Positions 24,121-35,998 of a stretch of DNA of 64,000 bases are shown one piece after another. Origin of the DNA: Isoetes taiwanensis (lineage: Eukaryota > Streptophyta > Lycopodiopsida > Isoetales > Isoetaceae). The DNA lies in NCBI GenBank assembly GCA_021234155.1, contig JAJEKV010000108.1:2140499-2204498 (forward strand), read 5' to 3'. The notes beneath the pieces are model-generated. The model was not told where the DNA came from. It searched no databases and saw only the letters and a program-made list of their open reading frames with translations. The position numbers and the translations under genes were made by a program. Every line of letters starts with the position of its first letter. Position 1 is the stretch's first letter.

Positions 24121-24410
24121 GGTGCTCTTTTCCTTATCTCTGATCACTTCAACACCTAAATTTTTTTTAAGTGGTCTTAAGTCAGACATTTTGAATCTGT
24201 GCTTAAGAATTGATTTGCATTTATCCAATATCTTTGGACTGCTGGCTATCATGATGCAGTCATCAACATAGAGTGCTATCAAGCATATGTCTGAAGTTTG
24301 TTTAAATACATAGACGTTTCCATCACTTGCTAGTTTTGCAAAATCTTGGTCTATCAGATACTTGTCCATACACATATACCATTTATTAGGGACTACGCCT
24401 AAGACCATAT
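24121..24410 (-). pseudogene. Inverted copia reverse transcriptase segment with YVDD
   Basis: On the minus strand this reads IALYVDDCIMIASSPKILDK, then LRPLKKNLGVEVIRDKE. This is the palm part that should follow the plus-strand segment ending at 24120, with some intervening sequence lost. The open frame on the minus strand is uninterrupted for about 110 codons. Orientation opposite to the rest of the element shows an internal inversion. Confidence 0.85.
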
Positions 24411-24429
24411 CTGACTAAGCGGGTTTCCA

Positions 24430-24458
24430 AACAAACTATTCTATTCTATTCTATTCCT
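24430..24458. repeat. (TTCTA)n microsatellite inside copia
   Basis: A short CTATTCTATTCTATTC tract follows GCGGGTTTCCAAACAAACTA. The same pentamer repeat is found at 25138-25215 and at about 63192-63220. Confidence 0.8.
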
Positions 24459-24589
24459 TCTCCTTGCTCAAAGCCAGATGCCTGATGCATGTAGATCTCC
24501 TCCTCTAGTTTTGCGGTAAAAATCACGATTATTCCGTCCATATGCACGCATCAAGCTTTCGAGGCATTAAATATAAGGAGGTTGAGAAT

Positions 24590-24800
24590 GGAACATTGTA
24601 ATGATGCAAAATGCGACAATGATCCAGGCCAAAATCTCAAAGTGTGTCCGTGGCAGGCAAGAAGAAGAAAGATGGAGAATGTACCTTTCAAAGGCTAATA
24701 GGATGCCTCCTTTATCTAAGCAATTGTACAAGACACGATATTACATTTTACTGCGGTCAATGCATTAGCGGATACGAAATCATAATCTAAATGAGGTCAT
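24590..24800 (+). pseudogene. Copia reverse transcriptase/RNase H linker remnant
   Basis: Back on the plus strand: MEHCNDAKCDNDPGQNLKV and, after a frameshift, RLIGCLLYLSNCTRHDITF, the well-known copia motif upstream of RNase H. Similarity ends by about 24795, so RNase H itself is missing. Confidence 0.75.
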
Positions 24801-25137
24801 TGGATAAAATTTTGCCAAAAGAGGATACTCGAGATATCTCAAAATTGCCTGCTTTTGAGATAGTGGGAATCATTTTTGACCTTAGCATTCATTCCGCTTC
24901 CACAACTACTGAGAGCACCATCACGTGCATGACTTGGCATTATACATACTTGAGGGTTCTAGATAAGCGTCTGCAATTCTTGGGCCCGGTAGTCATTATC
25001 TCTGTTTGTCTAGTATCATCATTCTTGCAAGGTTTTTCCTTGAGAAACCTTTGGCTGAGGTTTTTAATCCTAGTAGTAATGATTGTACTAGCCCATTGTA
25101 TGAGTCCATATGACCTGTGGTCTCGTGGGCGTTAAAA

Positions 25138-25215
25138 ACTATTCTATTATTCTATTCTATTCTATTCTATTCTATTTATTCTATTCTATTCTATTCTATT
25201 CTATTCTATTCTATT
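25138..25215. repeat. (TTCTA)n microsatellite
   Basis: About 75 bp made almost wholly of TTCTA units with a few interruptions. Confidence 0.9.
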
Positions 25216-25284
25216 ACATTCAAGGAACAATAGAGTATGGTATTAAATTCAGTTCTTGTTCATTAGAGCTACATATTCTAAGCA

Positions 25285-26104
25285 GGGTGCACCCTAGACT
25301 ACCACGATTAAACCGGATTACGTCGATCCCTGCTGGCCAGTCGTTATGTTGGGGCCTCACGGGGCACCTCGTTTAGCTTATAATCATTTATGATTGGAAG
25401 CCTATGATTTTGAAATATGAAATCACGATTCACGATTTAGCCTAAAGGTTTTGAGTATGCTCGAACCTCTATCACGGCTTTTACCTAAGATTATAGAATA
25501 TATATGAAATCTGAGGTTGAACCTCTACCAAAATAACTCAATGTCCTAATAAGACTATTTTAACCAATGTACCTAGTGAGCTAATGTGATTATTTTTTTA
25601 TCTTGAATCCCATGTTTTTTTTTTCTTTTTTTTTTTCTTTTTTTTTATAGCAACTTATTCAATTGTTTTAGGGATATATAGTCTATGGTTTTAGGAATTG
25701 TTATTTTTCACATCCTTATCAAATCCCCTGGAATCCCTATTATTTTGCTATATATTACAAATGAGGTGCACCTGAAGCTATAGGTGTCAGTTAAGTCGAT
25801 CTACTGACCCGGTCATTATGTTGGGGCCTCTACGGGCACCTCTCGTTTTAGCTTATAATTCGCCTATGATTTTGAAATATGAAATGCTGATTTGCATACA
25901 GGTTTTGAGTAATACTCGAACCTCTCGGCTTTTACATAGAATATGAAATCACGAGGTTGAACCTCCACCAAAATAACTCAATGTCTAATAAGACTACTTT
26001 AACCAATATGCCGATGAGCTAATGTGATTATTTTTATCTTGAATCTATGTTTTTATAACAACCTATTCAATTGTTTTGGGGATATATAGTCTATGGTTTA
26101 GGAA
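25285..26104. repeat. Duplicated repeat unit, two copies about 475 bp apart
   Basis: Copy 1 (about 25285-25726) and copy 2 (about 25766-26113) share GTTATGTTGGGGCCTC / CATTATGTTGGGGCCTC, CCTATGATTTTGAAATATGA, the palindrome GAGGTTGAACCTC (25513 and 25953) and GGATATATAGTCTATGGTTT. Differences are mostly small indels. Copy 2 is interrupted at its right end by a MITE. The units may be LTR pieces of another element. Confidence 0.75.
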
Positions 26105-26113
26105 TTGTTATTT

Positions 26114-26279
26114 GGAAATCTACCAAAAATACCCCTATGAGTTTATTGTAGTGCAAAATACCCTTATGAGTTTCAAAATTGCAAAATGCCCATGTGTATA
26201 GTAGGTGTGTAGGGAGATTTTTGGTAATTTTAAGGGCATTTTAGTAATTACATAAACTCATAAAATTTGGTAGTTTTCC
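26114..26279. mobile_element. 166-bp MITE with 9-bp target duplication (Mutator-like)
   Basis: Left end GGAAATCTACCAAAAATACC and right end, reverse-complemented, GGAAAACTACCAAATTTTAT, form terminal inverted repeats of about 30 bp. TTGTTATTT flanks both sides (26105-26113 and 26280-26288). The related unit upstream has AATTGTTATTTTTCACATCC at the matching position, which is the unoccupied site. A 9-bp duplication is typical of Mutator-type elements. It has no coding capacity. Confidence 0.85.
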
Positions 26280-26895
26280 TTGTTATTTTTACATCCATAT
26301 CATGAAAGGTAAAAACACATTGCAAAAACTCATGGCATTGCATGGCAAAAATCAACATTGTAGAAAGGTCCAAACACATTGAACTTAAGATGCATTTTAT
26401 CATAAGTTGTATCAAAAAATTTGGTGAATTTAGTATATGTGAATCTGATTCATAGCTAGTGATGTCTTTATTAAAAGCATTACGGGAAATAGGAATTTAT
26501 TAAGTTAAGAATGTGCATGAGCGCTCACATAGACATAATAACATCTTTGGAGGCGTCTTTAGAAGCGGTTATTGAATGATGTGCTTGCAAAAGCATTAGC
26601 GAGAAACGGTGGAGTTAATAATTTGTTCAGATTTTACATTAATAACATAACATAAGGAGAGATGCATTGCTTGACGAAGAGCTCTATTGATTTGAGTATT
26701 TTAATGCTTGCTCAAGGAATACGTATGTGTTGAATATTTATGCTTGCATAAGCACTAAGCGAGAAACCGGTGAAGTTGTTCAAAAATTTGCATGAACATA
26801 ACATAAAGGAGAATGCATCAACTGACAAGCAAGTTTATTAATTTACGGACATTTCTATCTTTTGCTTTCCAGAATCTATGTAAGATATATAACAT

Positions 26896-26916
26896 GAAGG
26901 GGAATGAAGGAGATAG
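26896..26916 (+). promoter_or_regulatory. Copia polypurine tract
   Basis: GAAGGGGAATGAAGGAGATA lies directly before the 3' LTR, in the place where plus-strand synthesis is primed. Confidence 0.75.
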
Positions 26917-26919
26917 TCA

Positions 26920-27520
26920 TGTTATATTGTGTGAAAGTGAGATAGTTTCTATAGAGGTTGAAGCTGTGGATTTGCCCAGGATAAAATTACGCAAACTCTG
27001 CTGCATGAATTAAGTGAACCTTTGAATGATTACATAGAGTTTAGGCAAATGCGTACGAGGAACATGTGAAGTTATACATATGCGTGAAGTGCGATTACTA
27101 CGGAGAACGACATATTGAGTTACTGGGAGTTCAATGGTTGAACCTCTGGGTTCTAAGGTCAAGTAATATAAACAATATTGAAGACATTGGAAGCATATAT
27201 ATAGGAATGAAATGTGGTCTCAGATAAAAAGCGGACGTGAATAAGGAAAATAAAAAACTAGTTGGTTCTTGGTTGGGTGTAAAAGGAAAAGCGTCGATGA
27301 GTGTTGGCCGGGATTGATGCTACTTGATGTGAAATCTTGCTTTGGGCTATTGGATTGTTGAAACGATGTGTATGGTAATGAGATAGAAATTCGTTGAGCT
27401 GCGAGATTATAGGTATTAATGAGTGCATTGTTTAATACTATAGAGGTGGAACCATTACCATTCAAGTTGAAATAAAACTAAACCAATCACTCTTGATATT
27501 TACAAATTACATCTTTCACA
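26920..27520 (+). repeat. Copia 3' LTR
   Basis: 601 bp, TGTTATATTGTG to CTTTCACA, matching 20400-21008. See the 5' LTR for the pattern of differences. Confidence 0.9.
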
Positions 27521-27539
27521 TTTAGGGGATTGATGAATG

Positions 27540-28020
27540 TCCCATTGTAAAATGCATGGCTAGTACTTTGGGTTGGCAATTAAAAAGTCTTGTGTTCACG
27601 TCTCTTTCAAGACATCTAAGGGACAATGTTAGGCAAGTGCAGGGAACTCTATAAAACCTTAGGTTGGAATTATAGAATTTTGGTCAGGATTGAGTGTATA
27701 GTAGGAATTTTTAAGAGCAGGATTTTCTTGTGATTTTCTAACAAGACAATGGAAGCTCAAAACAAAATAAGATATCCATTTGTAGCAAGTAAGAATTTTC
27801 GATATATGACATAAAAGGTTTGCCCAACACTGCTAGAGGATTGTTATATGTCCCTATAGGATGTTGCCATGTAGTATGACGTAAAAAGTACTATCTATTG
27901 TCAAATACATTCGTACCCTCGAAGAAGCAAGACAGGTATGGTATGACGTAAAAAGTACTATATATTGTCAAATACATCCGTACCCTCTTGAAGAAGCAAG
28001 AAAGACACTATAATAAATTG
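27540..28020 (+). mobile_element. SINE copy 4 and extra tails
   Basis: Box A TGGCTAGTACTTTGGG at 27557 and box B-like GTTCACGTCTC at 27594, 37 bp apart. After an unrelated stretch the body and tail phrase CCCTATAGGATGTTGCCATG and GTATGACGTAAAAAGTACTA appears at about 27853-27895. The tail part is then repeated at about 27937-27985, suggesting a tandem tail duplication. Confidence 0.45.
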
Positions 28021-28499
28021 TACATTTGTTCTTCAAATTTCCTAAACCCCATGCATTCAAATGCAGCCCATACCTTCGAAGAAGCGAAAGATATCTGAAA
28101 TTGTACATTTGTTATTAACACTATCCAAATGTCCCAATCCTTATGCATTCCTAGTATTTCTACCAAAGACTTAGACATTACAATATGGGCATTCGATCTT
28201 GAAGATATAATCCCAATAAATCCACCGAGGACGTGCCTAATAGCACATGCAATGGCTAGTTGGATTAGACCAATTGAATCTGGAGTGCGAATTTGGTGAA
28301 TGTTAAAATAGTCGAAGGGCATAGCATTTATCTCTCAGTAGCTCCCGATTGTAGCAACAACTGGCCGGCTCCCTATCCTCACGCCTCTCAAAATGCACTT
28401 TGTCTTAGTGTGAGGCAATGTACACCCAGGTAATGGAGTGGAATATCCCTCTAAGTTTCTTCATGGGCAAAGGTGTACGTATGTAGTTCTATGGGCCTC

Positions 28500-29134
28500 T
28501 ATGAGCATGAGATTGATCTGCTGCTAGTAGTGTGTCATTTTAACCTAAACCAGAGCGCACATATTCCAAAGTTTGCTAAGGAAGCAGTACTGTCACAAGT
28601 GATTGTGATCTTGCTCAGTTTGGACATTGACGCACATGCATGCCTAGACATTCCATCAGGAGAATCACTGAGCTTGTTTTTCCTTCCAGTAGGGTTTAAG
28701 GCATTGTGGACCCAATGTCATGATATAAGCAAGATTGGAGACACGAGCATCACATGTACTGGCCACCTTCTAAAAGTAGATGATATGGCAGTCTAGTGCG
28801 ACCCTTTGAATGGGCAGGAATCCTGCCTTATACAGTAAAATTTGATATAGGACTGAACTTCACCCCAATTGCTCGAGCTAAGAATGCCTTCTGCACCTGC
28901 TCCAGATCATTCTAGGTGGCGGGGATATCACCAGGCCCCAAACCTCAACACCATATAAGAGAATAAGAATAGGTCACGATTAATGGCCCGCGATCGATAT
29001 TTTACCCAGGGTAAGGAATAGGGAATGATTTTTATACGTCCACTTTGAGGCCACAATGCGATATTTTTAGAGTGAATCCCGCGAAAAAATTGATAAGTAT
29101 CGAGAGTTACTCGAGCCACAGAGGATTCACCCAT
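28500..29134 (-). pseudogene. LINE reverse transcriptase C-terminal remnant
   Basis: Minus strand, reading down from 29134. In one frame the sequence gives YGVEVWG and DLEQVQKAFLARAIGVK, then in another LYQILLYKAGFLPIQRVA. These match the conserved C-terminal block of plant L1-type LINE proteins (VQK-F----LGVK, then ILLYE-G-LPIE). Stops and at least one frameshift show decay. Below about 28780 the similarity becomes unclear. Confidence 0.65.
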
Positions 29135-30910
29135 ATGTATATTGGATGTACTTAGAAATACTGCTTGAGAGATGGAGTCGGTTAAAACCCTTATTTACTA
29201 CCCGTTTATACATTAAACCCTTTTCATACACCCCCATCATCCCACTCTACATGTATACACATAAAATATTTCTACATGAAACTAGTAAACTTTTGTATGT
29301 ATAATTGAATTTTTTTTTTTTATATATTTTTGTAAATATTGTATACCCCTTAGAGTATTTTTCATACAATAAGCCTATACTTGCGTATTTTTGATAAATA
29401 TATGCATCATGAATGCCCAGTATAAAACTCAAAAAAATAATGATCGATATTATTTACACACTACAAATGTGCATCCCTGTGGCGAGGAGCAGAAGACTTG
29501 AGTCAGTATAATAGAGACATCAAGGTCAAGAGGGAAGAACTGCAAAAAGAGCCTTCTAAAGTAGGGCGTGCTAATATAAGATGTCCCACAAGCACTCTCT
29601 GTTTTCCATATACAGATACCCTCACTATATAAGAAGAGACACGACACCATTTCATAAGCATTCCACTTTGGAACTTAGAGTATAAGATAACATGGGGTAG
29701 ATAACATGGGGAAAGAAACACTCATACTTCTTTGCCAACCAATAAAATTTAGCAATAGACTTCATTGGTAAAAGTGCAAGGGCGAGAAGGTGGCTTGTAG
29801 TTCACCAAGTGTGTACCTTTTTAGCCTTTAACTTGATGGGAATGCCAAAACCGCATGAAAATACTTGTTCATGTTTTTAAGAAAAAGCGGAACTAAGGGA
29901 TTATACTTGACATCGGTAGCCTTGATCCTAAACCTTAAACACCCAATTTAAACCAGCCTTCGGGTAAAACACAATGAAGCATGCCGTAAACCTTTGGAGC
30001 TTTATGTTGAAGGTTTAGGTGCATACATCCATTTGTGTCTTGGTTACCTAACAACCTTTTGATTTTTACATGTAAACAATAAAACCATCTAGAACCACTT
30101 AGGGTTGTTGTCTAGATGCGCCATCGAGTCGTCCATGTTAGGGGACAAATTCCTCATAGCTATTCCCCGAGAGGGTAAAATTTGGGTACACGGCTCGTCA
30201 GGCCACTCTTGCCACAAGTCATTTGAGCTCCATAGTTCTTGCTGAAATTTCTTGTAACATCAAATGTCTATCCATTTTCAAACCAATGACTTTACTTTCT
30301 ACAACACACTACCTCAACTCTCTCATAAGATCAATCTTATCAAGTTGAATTCCGATTGGGAATTAGGTAGTGGAGGAGCGGGGTAATGATGAGACCATCT
30401 TCACGATGAGATCTTAAAAGGTACATATGGCCAACCATCATTTAAATCAGCAATTGCATCGCAGTTCACACAAATCCACTAGGCTTCTAGAATGAAGTTT
30501 GCCTTCATAGAATTGGTAGGTCATTAGTATCAAATATGAATTGTTGCTGGGGAAATAGGCGTACCAAATCTATGATTTCATAGTTAGAAAGCCATATCCC
30601 ATCCTAAATGTAGATTTTTCATAATAATATTTGTTGTGTCTTTTTACATCATGTAATTATATATAGAAAGCTAACCATTAAGTCCATGTTATTCCCAATG
30701 CATCTTTGGGAATAACACACTGAATTCTTACAACTATAGCTTCCGGAGTTGAGACCACGAATCACACTACGGAAGCATTTGGGTGTCAAAATCCGCAGAG
30801 CCTTAATGTAAAGTGGTTGGGAAGCGGGGCCCAAGCGTGAGCAATGTGGTACGGTGTGTGTAGTCACATGTCGGATGGATGCTTTGCCTAGTGGCATGGC
30901 GTTAAAATAC
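29135..30910. other. No gene seen
   Basis: AT-rich, low-complexity sequence around 29290-29450 and unidentified DNA beyond. The phrase GGCATGGCGTTAAAATACTA at about 30894 resembles the tail of the SINE described at 19976 and leads into the next repeat. Confidence 0.4.
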
Positions 30911-30940
30911 TATCTATCTATCTATCTATCTATCTATTTA
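30911..30940. repeat. (ATCT)n microsatellite, likely SINE tail
   Basis: Seven or so TATC units follow GTTAAAATACTATC, the same junction seen at the ends of the SINE copies. Confidence 0.8.
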
Positions 30941-33900
30941 GATATATAGTTTATATACTCTAAGAGAGTCTCGGTTATTTTGCCGTCACCATTAAGAAAT
31001 TCTTGGTATAGGATTATCGAGGAAAAACAAGAGGTAGTAGAAAGGCAGGTACATTATACAATTGGAAGAAAAGATGAGATACCCATTAAATATGCGGGAA
31101 CTGTCGAAAAGTAAAAGTTAACTATGTATTGAAAACGCATTAAATAAAGGACGAGAATTTGAAGTCCTTCTCATCTTCTGAGAATTGGCCATGGAAATAC
31201 CACCTACGATGCAATAAAGCGGTTACTCATGTATGGCAAATCTGCGGATTTGCATTAAGTTAACCTAAATGATTGATTTCCTTTTTAACATTTTTGTTTG
31301 ACTTTAAAATTTCCAAGCCACGATTACTGGCTGATATATGATTAGTAGTTTTATGAGCTCATACAACAGCAAGTTTGCTAGATTTACTTAAGCGGTCTGG
31401 ATTGCTTCTTAGAGGAAAGAAATCCGAAGGATTGCTTGAAAAAGGAAGAAATTTGCCATCCCAAAACCATGTATATTGCTTGTAGGAAAGAAACCTATAG
31501 AGTAAGAACAATGGCAGCCCAATCAAGAGCCCTTTGCCTTGGTATCAGCGAATGGCAATGAGCGACAAAAGGAAGCAGGCGATGGAAAATGGAATGGACA
31601 GGTGGGATTGGTGCCTTGGTGACCTGAATATTCCAAAGCATCAACATAGCAAGATTATATATGTCTCAATTGTACGTATACATGGGTTTACATATTGTTT
31701 GAATGTGACTTGCATGGTCCAAGTTCTACAACAAAACAATTTCCAAGATTTCAATTAATACTTGTTCCCTATAAAGCATATTTTTTTCTCTTACATCTTT
31801 ACATTAACACCCTTTAGATGTTCTCACAGCAATTCACTTTGCATTTTATTAGTTTTTAATTTATAGCCCGATGGAAGCCCGATGGGATGGTAGAAAATTC
31901 TCGCTTTAAATGTTCTCAAAATCTATTATGTTTATTAGTTTTGTTTTTATACTTGCGTGAAAAGCCTATGGCAGCTAAAGCACTTTTTCTAGTGCATAAT
32001 AGAATGGATTAAATTACGTTTCTTTACTTACGATAGGAAGCATGTCTAGTTTTTTGTGTAGTGGAAAACTAGGAATATAAGACACGTGAATAGGGCATTA
32101 TCACAACATATATAAAGCAACTTGATTTTTTGTTTTGATGGCAATATTTGGATTAGAAAAAACATAGAGAGCAACACGTGTACATTAAAAACATATAATT
32201 ACAAGATTGAAAAGTCATATCAATGATAGGGGAGCAAGCGAATGCAGGCCGGATACATTTGGGCTTCTCTCTGCGGCTTCTACCTAGTATCACCGGTAAA
32301 AAATGCACATCTGAACACACGGCGATTAGATGTGTGAAAAATAAGTAGATGGTTCAATCTAGCGGCATTTTTGCGGAATTCAGAGAAATACGGATCATGC
32401 TCCCTTGAAGAAAAGCTTGGCGGGAGCCCAGAAGGAGATGGGAACTAACAAAGTGCTACTACGCCGGGGAACCAAAAAAGCGGAAGTGTTTATACATTGT
32501 AGGAAGGAAGAGATGGCGACTCTTACTTGGTATGTAATGTGAAGGAAAAGCGACATTATGCGGCAATGGAGCAGCCGTCACGAATGAATTACCGTATACA
32601 TGAGAAGTCAAAGCGGAAGCTGGGTGCCATGCTTCTTAATCACCGGTATAGTTCTTACGCCATCAAAAATATTTGGTATAATTCGGGGATTTCGTTTATG
32701 CGTAGAGAATATGTGTTTCTATCGCCTTGCAGAGCATAATGACCTTAGGTTTTTAGCGAGGTGAGGTAGCGAGAAAGAATTGCATACTTCGCCATATCCT
32801 CAAATTTGGTGACCTATGTCGACAAGCGACGAGCTTCCACGAAGGCATTGTCGAGAAGGCGCAACAAGCGTAAACAGTGGGAGCGGTGTACATTTCTCCA
32901 CTACTTGGGCCTTCATAAGCGGATGCATTTCTTGTACGTTATTGGACTCACGGAGTATCATCATGGGGTAAGCTTTGTTATTATTTACTCCATTCGAATC
33001 AATGGAGTGTTTTCTCCTTTTTCCAATGGTTGAAGTCATTTTAAATGATGTTTTACCCAGCCTTTTTCTTAGCTTTTCGGTTTTTCTGTTTTGCTTTGTT
33101 TTGGAGTAGAGGGGCGAATAGCGAGTCTTCCTCATCATGTACTTACACCCACTTTACGGTGAATAACCTCCTATAATTTACCTCTAAACAACCCATAATT
33201 ACTCCACACTTAATACTAATCCTTTTCCTAATTCTTTTTTTTATATCAGGGCTATGGTTTTGTAACTATAGCAGTCTCAGTTCCTTCTCTCGAGCCTCGT
33301 GCATTATGACAAAGAAAGGGCAAAATCACCCCAAAGCACTGAAAGCACCCAAGTGGGTTTTTCTATTTTCTTGTATTTGATGGCAATATGTGAGGGGGCA
33401 TAAAAACAACGGTTTTGCCTAATATGGGGATCAATTGACAAGCCCGATCCAAAGAAGGGAAAAAGGAAATTGTCATTCTTGAGCCCGGTGGTTTGTGGCT
33501 ATAAGTTGGGAACAATGTTTTACTGTCGGTGTTTTTGGTTTATGTGGAGACAAAGCGTAGGTTGGTTTTTGGGGTACATAGGTACCTTTCTGACGATGCA
33601 AGGAATTACTCTGGTGGCATATTTCTTGGCCATGAATTACGATGCGAAATGGTGGCGAGGAAGCCCTCGTAGCCCTTCATGCCATTTTGATGCATGCTAA
33701 ACCCGGGAACCAAAAGCAGGATCATTTTTCATTTGCATAAAACATTACATACATGTTGGAGCAATTTTAAGTTCTTTTCGGCAAGAGAGCATATTAGAAA
33801 AACAAGTGTTTCCAAGCATTAAGTTGATTCAACTTAATGCTGCAGTCTGATCGATTCAGAAATTGATTTAGCCACATGGCTAAGCACTCTTACCATTCTA

Positions 33901-35998
33901 TCTTTGCGAGAAGCAAGCAATGCATGCGCAATAGGATCCTGCTTAGATATGTGAAGATAACGAATTCATAATTCCATGAGTCGATTTGCTCAAATAGTTA
34001 AAATTATGTAGCACGGTTTCTACGGCACATAGCCGCGGTTTCGCTTTTTGGGTGGCGAAGCTTGACTTCCGCAGTCAGCGGCTGTGGTGGTAATGGTTTG
34101 AATCTTGAGCAAATATCTACGCTCTTGAACTTCGTTATAGGTTTGCTTGCTTTCATGCAAATCCTACGAAACAAGCGACCTAGTAGCCTAAGAAACCATT
34201 TTGAGGTATGTTGGCTTTCTGTGAATTAAGCACGTTATACTACCAAGCTACGCTCCACATCGAGCCTGCAGCTTCTAAGGTACCATAGTTTACTGAAGCG
34301 CCAAACATAATGATAGAATTTGGCGCCATGGCTTACTGTGGCGGCAAGCAAAAGAAAATACTGTGCAGAGAAGCAACTCGTAAAGCAGGTCCTTGGTTAG
34401 GTCATTGGTCGCAGGTCTTTTCTTCTTGAAGCCCTCGTCTTTGTGAGTCTTTACGCTTTGAAGCCCTCATTCTTTGTATGTCCCGCAGCGGGCATTCTCA
34501 TTTGATTTAGAACCAGTCCACTTCCAAGCTTCCACTTGACTTTCATGCTTTGCAAGTCCTTAGCAAGAAGAAGATGTGTGATCAATTTTGCATCAATGTA
34601 GGCTTGGAAAGATCATATAAAAGAACCATGTTTAAGTTGCTATAGTATTATCACGATAATTGACCATTGGTCTAGCATGTGGCCTAATTCATTCATTACA
34701 CTCCATTCATTTACATCCCGAGAACACAAGTAAATAGAAGTAATTATACATTTTCAAATCATTACAAGCAGAAAAATATTATGTGAGTGGTCAAGAGCTT
34801 TCATTACCTTTTAAGGTAATGTCTTTGCATTGGAAACTTAACATTTGCCTCTTTCACAACATTCTAAATTGGAAATAGGCATTAAGGGACTTTGGGTGTC
34901 CCAGTGAGATAGGCATTAAGGGACTTTAAGCAGCGGATGCGTGAGAGCCACTCAATGTTTGACATCACACAAATGTTGATTGATAAGTCAATTAGTGAAG
35001 AGGAAATGTTACGTGACCTTGGCGGCGAAATAAATTCTTGTATTAAATCAATGAGCCGATGTGGAACATGTTTTATGTATGACATGGGTTCAAGGATGTC
35101 ATAAAAAAAATGTAGGCGACCATAAAAATAAGGCTAGCGTGAAAAAGGCCTAAATTTTTTAGAGCTTAAGTAGGGTTCAATAGTAGTGGCCAAGTAGTTG
35201 ATAAATAAAGCGCTCGGGCATATGTATATAGTTGCTTAGAGTCCTAGGCGGAAAAAAGGAAGGCGCGGGGAGCGATCGACCTTAGTCAATGCGTATCGCG
35301 ACCGTGCCTTTGATTCTTTCTCTGAAAATGCGATGCGAGATATTTTTACTACATTCACCGCCATTTTATCCGTGTTTTGTTACCTTTATTCTTGTTTTCT
35401 TTTCTTTGTTTTGCTTTTGTCCTCACGTGTATTGTGGATTAGTTCAGGCATTTTTAAAGAGTATAAGGGAATGTCTCTGCCTTGACATTCCACGTGGAAG
35501 GCAATCGCAGCAAATTCCTACCGAGGGAATGTCAAGCAAAGAGACTTATTCTCTTAGCATTAGAGCTTATTTTGCCTTGCATTAGGCTGTTAAAATCGAT
35601 ATAGCGACTCGAGATGACAAGTGGATTGAGAATGCAAGGTAAATGGCTCGAGGAATGCAAAAGATTAAATCGAGCGGCATAAGGTAAATCACTCCCGGAG
35701 ATGTAAGGTAAATTCAACAACAAAGCGGTGAGAGGAAAATCTGGAGCTGCCGTCGAACCTGCAGCATTGAGGGAAAGAAGCAAGGGCCACCACGTCCTGG
35801 ACGAGGCAGCCAGAATACGTCCCTCGGGCTTATTCCGGGAGCCCGGAGGGACTTTCTATTCCGAAAGTGGTAGGTTCAGGATCGTCTCCAATAGTCAGGA
35901 AAGACGGCAGAATCGTGTCCGTCGATCTCTTTCTTCAGGTTATTGGCGTTCATACGGAGTATGTGGGCGCTCAGTATGAAGTCGCCTCTGCTTCAGGG
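30941..35998. other. No gene seen; repeat-derived, possibly low-quality sequence
   Basis: About 5 kb in which I recognise no protein motif, promoter or RNA gene. Frames are short. CG-containing tokens (GCGG, GCGA) appear in otherwise AT-rich context, unlike the 1-24 kb part. The last 250 bp before 36 kb are more GC-rich and probably hold the 5' part of the Josephin-like gene. Confidence 0.4.

Larger units (their letters stand above)
20400..27520 (+). mobile_element. Ty1/copia LTR retrotransposon, rearranged and inactive
   Basis: The element runs from TGTTATATTGTG (20400) to CTTTCACA (27520), with long terminal repeats, a primer-binding site, a gag-protease-integrase-reverse transcriptase order typical of copia, and a polypurine tract. 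The coding region is broken by frameshifts and stops, one reverse-transcriptase segment is inverted, and later sequence (24.4-26.9 kb) is interrupted by simple repeats, a duplicated repeat and a MITE. Five-base flanks (AGTCA left, TTTAG right) do not match, so no target duplication is visible. The insertion lies in SINE-rich DNA: sequence right of the 3' LTR continues the repeat found left of the element. Confidence 0.9.

Noticed and set aside
20395-27525. Target-site duplication of the copia element
   Set aside because: AGTCA (left) and TTTAG (right) do not match; AGTCA also precedes the 3' LTR inside the element, so the left flank may be rearranged.
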